A stretch of 64,000 bases of DNA from Streptomyces dysideae (GTDB lineage: Bacteria > Actinomycetota > Actinomycetes > Streptomycetales > Streptomycetaceae), in contig NZ_KQ949099.1 of assembly GCF_001514305.1 (NCBI RefSeq), positions 87,610 through 151,609 on the forward strand, given 5' to 3'. The notes below the pieces were generated by a model. It saw only the letters and a list, made by a program, of their open reading frames with translations, made no database searches and was not told where the DNA came from. How positions within the stretch are numbered: the stretch's first letter is position 1; the number at the start of each line of letters is the position of its first letter. Shown piece by piece: positions 58,102 to 64,000 of this stretch. A program made the position numbers and the translations under genes.

Positions 58102-59049
58102 TTACGCCGGCACGGCCGCGTCGAGGTCGGTCATCAGCAGGTCCCCGTTGATCGTGGCGCCGGCCCGGTATCCGCCGGCGGCCGCGTTCACGACCTGCTC
58201 GGCGAAGCCCATCGCGTTGCCGACGGCCCACACGCCGGGCACGGTGGTCCGGCCCGTCTCGTCGACCACCGGATAGGCGCCGAACGGGGTCTCGCGCAGC
58301 TCGGCGCCCAGCCGCTCCAGCAGATCCGTCTGCGGGACGGCGCGGGGGGCGGTGAACACGATCCCGCGGGCGTGTGTCGTGCCGTCCGCGAGGCGGACCC
58401 CGGTCAGCCGGTCGTCCTCGACCGCCAGCTCCGCGACCTCGCCGGGCACCACCTTGACCCCGGCCGCGGCGAGCCGCCGCAGATCGTCGTCGGACAGCTC
58501 CTCCTCGGCGACCGTGTGCAGGAAGAAGGTCACGTCCTTCGACCACTGGGACACCATCAGCGCCTGGTGCACGCTCATCGGCATCGTGGCGAGCACACCG
58601 AAGGCCTGGTCGCGGACCTCCCAGCCGTGGCAGTACGGGCAGTGCAGGACGTCCCGGCCGAACCGCTCGGCGACGCCGGGGACCTCCGGGAGTTCGTCCT
58701 TGAGGCCGGTCGCGATCACGAGCCGGCGGGCGCGTACGGTCCGTCCGCTCTCCAGGGTCACCGCGAAGCCCTCGCCGCTGGCGACGTCCACCGCGCGGTC
58801 CCGGACGAACTCGACGCCGTACCGCCCGATCTCCTCGCGGCCGATCTCCAGGAACTCGGCGGGCGGCATGCCGTCCCGGGACAGATAGCCCTGCATATGG
58901 GCGGCGGGCGCGTTGCGTGGCTCGCCCGCGTCGACGACCAGCGTGTGGCGCCGGGCCCGGCCAAGGACCAGGGCGGCGGACAGTCCGGCCGCACCGCCTC
59001 CGACGACGATCACTTCGTACTGCTCGGCCAGGGACACGTTCTCGGTCAT
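58102..59049 (-). CDS. Thioredoxin-reductase-like FAD/NAD(P) oxidoreductase
   Basis: A 315-residue pyridine nucleotide-disulfide oxidoreductase. FAD-binding GGGAAGLSAALVLGRARRHT, the redox CxxC in VLHCPYCHGWEVRD, and the C-terminal FAD contact GVWAVGNAMGFAEQVVNAAA are visible. The CPYCHGWE form marks the actinobacterial branch that is often paired with sigma factors or acts in disulfide or antibiotic metabolism rather than general TrxB. ATG at 59049 follows GGAGGTGG. It is divergent from an XRE-cupin regulator; the promoter region holds a clear palindrome. Confidence 0.93.
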   Translation of the reverse strand: MTENVSLAEQYEVIVVGGGAAGLSAALVLGRARRHTLVVDAGEPRNAPAAHMQGYLSRDGMPPAEFLEIGREEIGRYGVEFVRDRAVDVASGEGFAVTLESGRTVRARRLVIATGLKDELPEVPGVAERFGRDVLHCPYCHGWEVRDQAFGVLATMPMSVHQALMVSQWSKDVTFFLHTVAEEELSDDDLRRLAAAGVKVVPGEVAELAVEDDRLTGVRLADGTTHARGIVFTAPRAVPQTDLLERLGAELRETPFGAYPVVDETGRTTVPGVWAVGNAMGFAEQVVNAAAGGYRAGATINGDLLMTDLDAAVPA

Positions 59050-59092
59050 GGTGACCACCTCCACCACGACAGTCGCCCGACCCCTGCCGCAT

Positions 59093-59107
59093 TGACAAAC
59101 GCGTTTG
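59093..59107. promoter_or_regulatory. Operator palindrome overlapping a -35 box
   Basis: Perfect 12-bp palindrome CAAACGCGTTTG (59096-59107) overlaps TTGACA (59093-59098), 20 bp before the XRE-cupin gene. Probably the regulator's own site, controlling itself and the divergent oxidoreductase gene. Confidence 0.65.
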
Positions 59108-59126
59108 CCGAAACTGCAATGAAGTC

Positions 59127-59723
59127 ATGAGTGATGACGCCAGGAGCGACGACGACACGGACGAGGTCCTCGCGGAGGTCGGCCCCCGGCTGCGGCGGAT
59201 CCGGAAGGAGCGGGGTGCCACGCTCGCCGGGCTGTCCGGGGCGACCGGCATCTCGGTGAGCACGCTGTCCCGGCTGGAGTCGGGGCTGCGCAAGCCCAGC
59301 CTGGAGCTGCTGCTGCCGATCGCGCGGGCCCACCAGGTGCCGCTGGACGAACTGGTCGGGGCACCGCCGGTCGGGGATCCGCGGGTACGGGCCGAACCGA
59401 TCACCCGGCACGGCCGCACCCACTGGCCGCTGACCCGGCAGCCCGGCGGGCTCCAGGCGTTCAAGGTCCTCGAACCGCAGCGGACGATGGAGCCGGATCC
59501 GCGGACGCACGAGGGCTACGAGTGGCTGTACGTGCTGTCGGGGCGGCTGCGGCTGGTGCTGGGCGAGCACGACGTGGTGCTGGGGGCGGGGGAGGCCGCC
59601 GAGTTCGACACCCGGGTGCCGCACTGGTTCGGGTCGACGGGGGAGGGGCCGGTGGAGTTCCTCGGCCTGTTCGGGCCGCAGGGGGAGCGGATGCATGTGC
59701 GGGCGCGGCCCAAGCGGTCGTGA
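59127..59723 (+). CDS. XRE-cupin transcriptional regulator
   Basis: A 198-residue regulator with an N-terminal helix-turn-helix (PRLRRIRKERGATLAGLSG, ATGISVSTLSRLESGLRKPS) and a C-terminal cupin sensor (LQAFKVLEPQRTMEPDPRTH, EGYEWLYVLSGRLRLVLGEH, FDTRVPHWFGST). It lies divergent from the oxidoreductase gene with the CAAACGCGTTTG palindrome between, the usual local-repressor arrangement. Ligand probably small and metal-dependent; unknown. Confidence 0.92.
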   Translation: MSDDARSDDDTDEVLAEVGPRLRRIRKERGATLAGLSGATGISVSTLSRLESGLRKPSLELLLPIARAHQVPLDELVGAPPVGDPRVRAEPITRHGRTHWPLTRQPGGLQAFKVLEPQRTMEPDPRTHEGYEWLYVLSGRLRLVLGEHDVVLGAGEAAEFDTRVPHWFGSTGEGPVEFLGLFGPQGERMHVRARPKRS

Positions 59724-59734
59724 CGCATCCGGAC

Positions 59735-59779
59735 TGTTCCCTGACAGCTGTTCCCTGATGACAAGCAACCGCTTAGTAT
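59735..59779. promoter_or_regulatory. Promoter region of the oxidoreductase/ACAD operon
   Basis: TGTTCCCTGA occurs twice (59735-59744, 59749-59758), followed by an inverted repeat AAGC (59763-59766) / GCTT (59771-59774) that touches a TAGTAT -10-like box (59774-59779). A regulator site over the promoter is likely; identity unknown. Confidence 0.45.
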
Positions 59780-59825
59780 GCGATGGACCCCGGTCAGACG
59801 ACGCAGTCCCCCGTGGAGGCCCCGC

Positions 59826-60797
59826 ATGCAGGCATGGCAAGTGCACGAGAACGGCGAGCCGGGCGAGGTGATGCGCCTGGCGGACGTGGCGCCGCCCACG
59901 CCCGGTGACGGCCAGGTCCTGCTGAAGGTGCGTGCCGCCAACATCAACTTCCCCGATGTGCTGATGTGCCGGGGGCACTACCAGGTCCGGCCGCCGCTGC
60001 CGTTCACGCCGGGCGTGGAGATCTGCGGCGAGACCGGGGACGGGCGCCGGGTTATCGCCAACCCGGCCCTGCCGTACGGCGGTTTCGCCGAGTACGCCGT
60101 CGCGGACGCCGCCGCTCTGCTGCCCGCGCCCGACTCGCTGGACGACGCCGAGGCCGCCGCCCTGCACATCGGGTACCAGACGGGCTGGTTCGGTCTGCAC
60201 CGGCGGGCGCGTCTGGAGGCCGGTGAGACGCTGCTCGTCCACGCTGCCGCAGGAGGGGTCGGCAGCGCGGCCGTGCAGCTCGGAAAGGCGGCCGGCGCCA
60301 CCGTCATCGGTGTCGTGGGCGGGGCGGTTAAGGTCGCCGCCGCCCGGGAGTCGGGCTGCGACGTCGTGATCGACCGGCGGAGCGAGGACGTCGTCGCCGC
60401 CGTGAAGGAGGCCACCGGCGGCCGGGGCGCCGACGTCGTCTACGACCCTGTCGGCGGCGAGGCCTACGCCCAGTCCGCCAAGGTCGTCGCCTTCGAGGGC
60501 CGGATCGTGGTCGTCGGCTTCGCGAGCGGCTCGATCCCCAGCCCGGGGCTGAACCACGCCCTGGTGAAGAACTACTCGATCCTGGGCCTGCACTGGGGCC
60601 TGTACAACACCAGGAACCCGAAGCTGGTCCAGCACTGCCACGAGCAGCTCACCGAACTGGCCGCCCGGGGCGCCATCAAGCCGCTGGTGAGCGAGCGCGT
60701 ACCGCTGAGCGGGGCCGCGGCCGCCGTGCAGCGGGTCGGGGACGGGCTGACGACCGGCCGGGTGGCCGTCGTTCCGGAGAACGGAGCCGCCGCATGA
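59826..60797 (+). CDS. Zinc-independent quinone oxidoreductase (MDR family)
   Basis: A 323-residue NADPH:quinone oxidoreductase-like enzyme of the medium-chain dehydrogenase family. Parts: LKVRAANINFPDVLMCRGHY, LPFTPGVEICGETG, the nucleotide-binding LLVHAAAGGVGSAAVQLGKA and VVGFASGSIPSPGLNHALVK. It lacks the structural zinc cysteines of alcohol dehydrogenases. ATG at 59826 follows GGAGG. Its stop overlaps the ATG of the next gene, giving a three-gene operon with two acyl-CoA dehydrogenases. Confidence 0.92.
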   Translation: MQAWQVHENGEPGEVMRLADVAPPTPGDGQVLLKVRAANINFPDVLMCRGHYQVRPPLPFTPGVEICGETGDGRRVIANPALPYGGFAEYAVADAAALLPAPDSLDDAEAAALHIGYQTGWFGLHRRARLEAGETLLVHAAAGGVGSAAVQLGKAAGATVIGVVGGAVKVAAARESGCDVVIDRRSEDVVAAVKEATGGRGADVVYDPVGGEAYAQSAKVVAFEGRIVVVGFASGSIPSPGLNHALVKNYSILGLHWGLYNTRNPKLVQHCHEQLTELAARGAIKPLVSERVPLSGAAAAVQRVGDGLTTGRVAVVPENGAAA

Positions 60798-61975
60798 CCG
60801 ACGCGACCGAACTCAAGCGCCGCACAGCCGAGTTGCTGGCCGCACACCCGCCCGCCACCACCGACCGCATGGACTTCCTCAAAGCCCGCTTCGACGCCGG
60901 TCTGGCATGGGTCCACTACCCCGAGGGCCTCGGCGGACTCGGCGCGCCCCGCTCCCTCCAGGCTGTCGTGGACGCCGAGCTGGAGGCCGCGGGCGCTCCC
61001 GACAACGACCCGCGGCGCATCGGCATCGGCCTCGGGATGGCGGCGCCGACGATCCTGAAGTACGGCACCGAGGAGCAGAAGCAGCGGTTCCTCGGGCCGC
61101 TGTGGGTGGGCGAGGAGGTCTGGTGCCAGCTGTTCAGCGAGCCCGGCGCCGGATCCGACCTCGCCGCCCTCGGTGCCCGTGCCGTCCGTGAGGGCGACGA
61201 CTGGGTCGTCAACGGGCAGAAGGTGTGGACGTCCAGCGCCCACCTCGCCCGCTGGGCCATCCTCATCGCCCGCACCGACCCGGACGTGCCCAAGCACCAG
61301 GGCATCACCTACTTCCTCTGCGACATGACCGACCCCGGCGTCGAGGTCCGGCCGCTGCGCCAGATCACCGGCGAGGCCGAGTTCAACGAGGTGTTCCTCA
61401 CCGATGTCCGCATCCCCGACGCGCACCGCCTCGGCGAGGTCGGCGACGGCTGGCGGGTCGCGCAGACCACGCTGAACAACGAACGCGTCGCCATCGGCGG
61501 CATGCGGCTGCCCCGCGAGGGCGGCATGATCGGCCCGGTCTCCAGGACCTGGCGCGAACGCCCCGCACTCCGCACCCACGACCTCCATCAGCGGCTGCTG
61601 AAGCTGTGGGTCGAGGCCGAGGTCGCCCGCCTCACCGGCGAACGCCTGCGCCAGCAGCTCGTCGTGGGCCAGCCCGGCCCCGAGGGCGCCGGCATGAAGC
61701 TCGCCTTCGCCCGGCTCAACCAGGAGATCAGCGGTCTGGAGGTCGAACTCCTCGGCGAGGAGGGCCTGTTGTACGACGACTGGACCATGCGCCGTCCGGA
61801 GCTCGTCGACTTCACCGGCCGGGACGCCGGCTACCGCTACCTCCGCTCCAAGGGCAACAGCATCGAGGGCGGGACCAGCGAGGTCCTGCTGAACATCGTC
61901 GCCGAGCGCGTCCTGGGCCTGCCGTCCGAGCCGCGCACCGACAAGGACGTCGCCTGGAAGGACCTGGCCCGATGA
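60794..61975 (+). CDS. Acyl-CoA dehydrogenase (large-type partner 1)
   Basis: A 393-residue acyl-CoA dehydrogenase. Family parts: WVHYPEGLGGLGAPRSLQ, CQLFSEPGAGSDLAALGARA, WVVNGQKVWTSSAHLARWAI and SIEGGTSEVLLNIVAERVLG. It overlaps the oxidoreductase stop by four bases and the following dehydrogenase start by four. Two unlike dehydrogenase genes in tandem match the heterotetrameric enzymes known in actinobacteria for bulky acyl-CoAs such as steroid side chains. The substrate of this pair is not known. Confidence 0.93.
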   Translation: MTDATELKRRTAELLAAHPPATTDRMDFLKARFDAGLAWVHYPEGLGGLGAPRSLQAVVDAELEAAGAPDNDPRRIGIGLGMAAPTILKYGTEEQKQRFLGPLWVGEEVWCQLFSEPGAGSDLAALGARAVREGDDWVVNGQKVWTSSAHLARWAILIARTDPDVPKHQGITYFLCDMTDPGVEVRPLRQITGEAEFNEVFLTDVRIPDAHRLGEVGDGWRVAQTTLNNERVAIGGMRLPREGGMIGPVSRTWRERPALRTHDLHQRLLKLWVEAEVARLTGERLRQQLVVGQPGPEGAGMKLAFARLNQEISGLEVELLGEEGLLYDDWTMRRPELVDFTGRDAGYRYLRSKGNSIEGGTSEVLLNIVAERVLGLPSEPRTDKDVAWKDLAR

Positions 61976-63066
61976 GCACACAGCCCGACCTGCTGTACTC
62001 CGAGGAGGAGGAGGCCCTCCGCGCCGCCGTCCGCGACCTGCTCACCGACCACTGCGACCCGGCGGGCGTCATCGCCCGCACCGAGTCGGACACCCCGCAC
62101 GACAGCGAGGCGTGGAAGGCGCTCGCCGACGGCATGGGCCTCGCCGGTCTCCTGGTGCCGGAGGCCAAGGGCGGCCAGGGCGCCACCCACCGCGAAGCCG
62201 CCGTCGTCCTGGAGGAGTTGGGGCGCGCCGTCGCTCCCGTGCCGTATCTGACCAGTGCCGTCGTCGCCACCGAGGCGCTGCTGGCGTGCGAGGGCGTCGA
62301 CGACCTCCTCGCCGACCTGGCGTCCGGGCGGCGTATCGGCGCCCTGGCCGTCGCGCTGAACGTCGCTCCGGGCGGCGCCTACAAGGTCGTACGTCATGAG
62401 AACGGTGCTCTGCACGGGGAGTTGACCGCCATCGCGGACGCCACCGCGGCCGACGTGCTGCTCGTTCCCGCAGACGACGGCGGGCTGTACGCCGTGGACG
62501 CCGGGGCGGCGACCGTCACCCCGCAGGTGTCCCTCGACCTGACCCGGCCGGTCGCGACCGTCACCTTCGACGGGGCCGCGGGCCGTCTGCTGGGCGACGC
62601 CGAACCCGCCGTACGACGCGCCTTGCGCGCCGGGGCCGGGTTGCTCGCCTCCGAGCAACTCGGGCTGGCTGACTGGGCGTTGACGGATACCGTCCGCTAT
62701 CTGAAGGACCGCAAGCAGTTCAACCGGCCCGTCGGTGGCTTCCAGGCGCTCAAGCACCGGCTCGCCCAGCTGTGGCTGGAGGTCGTCAACCTGCGCGCCG
62801 CCGCCCGCAACGCCGTCGACGCGCTCGCGAACGGCGAGTCCGGTGAGGAGGGGGCCGTGGCGGTCGCCGTCGCCCAGGCGTACGCGGCGTCCGTCGCCGT
62901 GCACGCCGCCGAGGAGGCGTTGCAACTGCATGCCGGCATCGGTATGACCTGGGAGCACCCGATCCATCTGTACCTGAAGCGGGCCAAGGCCGACGCGATC
63001 GCCTACGGCACGGCAGGCGCCCACCGCGCCGCGCTGGCCGAACTGGTAGACCTCCAGGCCCCCTGA
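61972..63066 (+). CDS. Acyl-CoA dehydrogenase (partner 2)
   Basis: A 364-residue acyl-CoA dehydrogenase-like protein, shorter than partner 1, with LLVPEAKGGQGATHREAAVV, EQLGLADWALTDTVRYLKDR, KQFNRPVGGFQALKHRLAQL and LHAGIGMTWEHPIHLYLKRA. It has the C-terminal FAD-contact helices but a degenerate N-terminal acyl pocket, as in the second subunit of heteromeric enzymes. ATG at 61972 overlaps partner 1's stop. Last gene of the operon, followed by a terminator. Confidence 0.93.
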   Translation: MSTQPDLLYSEEEEALRAAVRDLLTDHCDPAGVIARTESDTPHDSEAWKALADGMGLAGLLVPEAKGGQGATHREAAVVLEELGRAVAPVPYLTSAVVATEALLACEGVDDLLADLASGRRIGALAVALNVAPGGAYKVVRHENGALHGELTAIADATAADVLLVPADDGGLYAVDAGAATVTPQVSLDLTRPVATVTFDGAAGRLLGDAEPAVRRALRAGAGLLASEQLGLADWALTDTVRYLKDRKQFNRPVGGFQALKHRLAQLWLEVVNLRAAARNAVDALANGESGEEGAVAVAVAQAYAASVAVHAAEEALQLHAGIGMTWEHPIHLYLKRAKADAIAYGTAGAHRAALAELVDLQAP

Positions 63067-63098
63067 CGTACACCCGGAAAAGTCCCGGGAAAGTCCGA

Positions 63099-63130
63099 GG
63101 AAAGCCCGTCCCACCTGGGGCGGGCTTTCC
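63099..63130 (+). terminator. Terminator after the acyl-CoA dehydrogenase operon
   Basis: GGAAAGCCCG (63099-63108) pairs with CGGGCTTTCC (63121-63130), with further CCC/GGG pairing near the loop. It follows the operon stop by about 30 bp. Confidence 0.8.
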
Positions 63131-63261
63131 CGTGTGCGCCCGCCGGGTGAAGTGAACTCACGGCGGCAGTCCGGCCAACTCCCCGCACGACCCTGCTCCT
63201 TGCCCCCTCCCGGATCGCATACTCGCAGCGATCCCGTCCAGCACTACCAGGGAGGCAGAGC

Positions 63262-64000
63262 ATGGCCCTCACCACTCGTCGCAGAGCCCTCACCACCCTC
63301 GGCGCCGCCCTTGCGGGCGCGGTCGCCCTGCCCGCCGCCCGCGCGTCGGCCGACGGACAGAGGCACCGGCCGCGGCCGTTGTGGCGGGCACACGCCCACA
63401 ACGACTACGAGCATCCGCGCCCCCTCCTCGACGCACTCGACCACCGCTTCGGCAGCCTCGAGGCCGACATCTACCTCGTCGGCGACCAGCTCCTCGTCGC
63501 CCACGACCCCGAGGACCTCGACCCGGCTCGCACCCTCGAATCCCTCTACCTCGACCCGCTCGCCGCCCGCGTCCGGGCCAACCACGGTTCCGTGTACCGG
63601 GGCTACCGCAGGCCGATCCAGCTGCTCATCGACATCAAGACCGAGGGCGCGTCGACGTACCTGGAACTCGACCGTCATCTCCGGCGCTACAAGCACCTGT
63701 TCACGACGTACGCCCACGGCCGTGTCTTTCCTGGCGCGGTGACCGCCGTCATCTCCGGCGACCGGGCCGCCCGTACGCCCATGGCGGCGCAGACCGTGCG
63801 CCGCGCCTTCTACGACGGGCGGCTCGCCGACCTCGGGAGCTCCGCGCCCGCCTCCTTCATCCCGCTGATCTCCGACAACTGGACCCTCAACTTCACCTGG
63901 CTCGGCGTGGGCGCCTTCCCGGACGCCGAGCGGCAGAAGCTGCGGGGCATCACGCGGGCCGCGCACTCCCGCGGGCAGCAGGTGCGGTTCTGGGCCACCC
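63262..64000 (+). CDS. Secreted phosphodiesterase-like protein (GDPD/PI-PLC fold, cut at right edge)
   Basis: N-terminal 246 residues of an exported protein. The leader TTRRRALTTLGAALAGAVAL has a twin-arginine pair and hydrophobic core, so Tat export is likely. The mature part starts WRAHAHNDYEHPRPLLDAL, typical of TIM-barrel phosphodiesterases, with the metal/catalytic Glu and Asp in GSLEADIYLVGDQLLVAHDP. Related enzymes act on glycerophosphodiesters or phosphoinositides. GGGAGG precedes the ATG. The 3' end is outside the window. Confidence 0.85.
   Translation, partial: MALTTRRRALTTLGAALAGAVALPAARASADGQRHRPRPLWRAHAHNDYEHPRPLLDALDHRFGSLEADIYLVGDQLLVAHDPEDLDPARTLESLYLDPLAARVRANHGSVYRGYRRPIQLLIDIKTEGASTYLELDRHLRRYKHLFTTYAHGRVFPGAVTAVISGDRAARTPMAAQTVRRAFYDGRLADLGSSAPASFIPLISDNWTLNFTWLGVGAFPDAERQKLRGITRAAHSRGQQVRFWAT

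Noticed and set aside
57411..58276. Several long open frames of 120-230 codons across the 22-bp array on both strands
   Set aside because: The unit length is not a multiple of three and lacks stops in most frames, so open frames arise automatically; no ribosome site or domain supports translation.
55415..59464. A 1349-codon open frame spanning the Nudix gene, ligase region, tandem array and oxidoreductase
   Set aside because: Only the last 156 codons match a family (Nudix); the rest is antisense or out of frame to clear genes.
1..64000. tRNA or rRNA genes
   Set aside because: No clover-leaf pattern with the T-loop consensus or ribosomal RNA stretch was recognised; reading by eye may miss a divergent tRNA.

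Overview
The window is high-GC actinobacterial chromosome, almost certainly Streptomyces. Supporting signs are codon bias giving open frames on both strands, a WhiJ/AbaA-type regulator trio, MurT/GatD, a DUF6777 lipoprotein beside a Ser/Thr kinase, a c-di-AMP leader ahead of an NlpC/P60 gene, and CTAG-flanked miniature elements. From memory, the order bio genes - urease - rocD - pfkA - murT/gatD - (rppA operon) - ATP-dependent DNA ligase resembles the left part of the S. coelicolor chromosome core (about SCO1190-1250); no alignment was run. I saw no tRNA, rRNA or CRISPR array.

Layout. 1-6238: a Fbp-like ABC permease (cut by the left edge) with its lipoprotein binding protein, then an orphan TctC-type tricarboxylate binding protein divergent from a CitA/CitB-like two-component pair. 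6235-10650: biotin genes bioB-bioA-bioD on minus, divergent from bioF. 10713-12494: DUF397 / XRE-DUF5753 / HATPase trio. 12646-14275: LysR and LysE-type exporter, divergent. 14326-15000: NlpC/P60 gene under a ydaO-type riboswitch. 15356-16656: ClpP paralogue plus a small protein, divergent from an orphan YefM-like antitoxin. 16765-18594: ABC-2-like membrane protein divergent from a TetR. 18683-23283: urease operon ureABC-F-G-D without ureE. 23405-24271: a decayed epimerase gene. 24334-28988: PlsC-type acyltransferase and two PP2C (SpoIIE-like) phosphatases.

29161-31987: a tandem repeat, rocD, a DDAH-like amidinohydrolase and an Lrp regulator. 32065-36128: LytTR regulator - DUF485 - SSS symporter - LytS-like kinase operon. 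36132-39572: 56-residue membrane protein, Ser/Thr kinase, PASTA lipoprotein. 39657-44662: CtaG-like protein, pfkA, gatD-murT (lipid II amidation), and peptide deformylase. 44714-46793: TetR divergent from an acyl-CoA dehydrogenase. 46790-47249: two miniature elements in CTAG sites. 47246-51219: three-gene vWA/MoxR cluster. 51349-51930: remains of a type III PKS (rppA-like) and cupin (momA-like) operon. 52048-55341: a phosphotransferase, a transposase scrap, a small protein and an aldehyde dehydrogenase. 55415-59049: Nudix, ATP-dependent DNA ligase, a 22-bp tandem array of about 570 bp, and a thioredoxin-reductase-like protein. 59127-64000: XRE-cupin regulator, a quinone oxidoreductase/acyl-CoA dehydrogenase operon, and the start of a secreted phosphodiesterase-like protein.

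The most notable non-genic signals are the two CTAG-flanked elements that reuse overlapping stop codons, a hairpin element that has entered an acyl-CoA dehydrogenase reading frame without breaking it, the collapsed rppA-momA operon, the 22-bp and 14-bp tandem arrays, and several inverted repeats likely to be operators.
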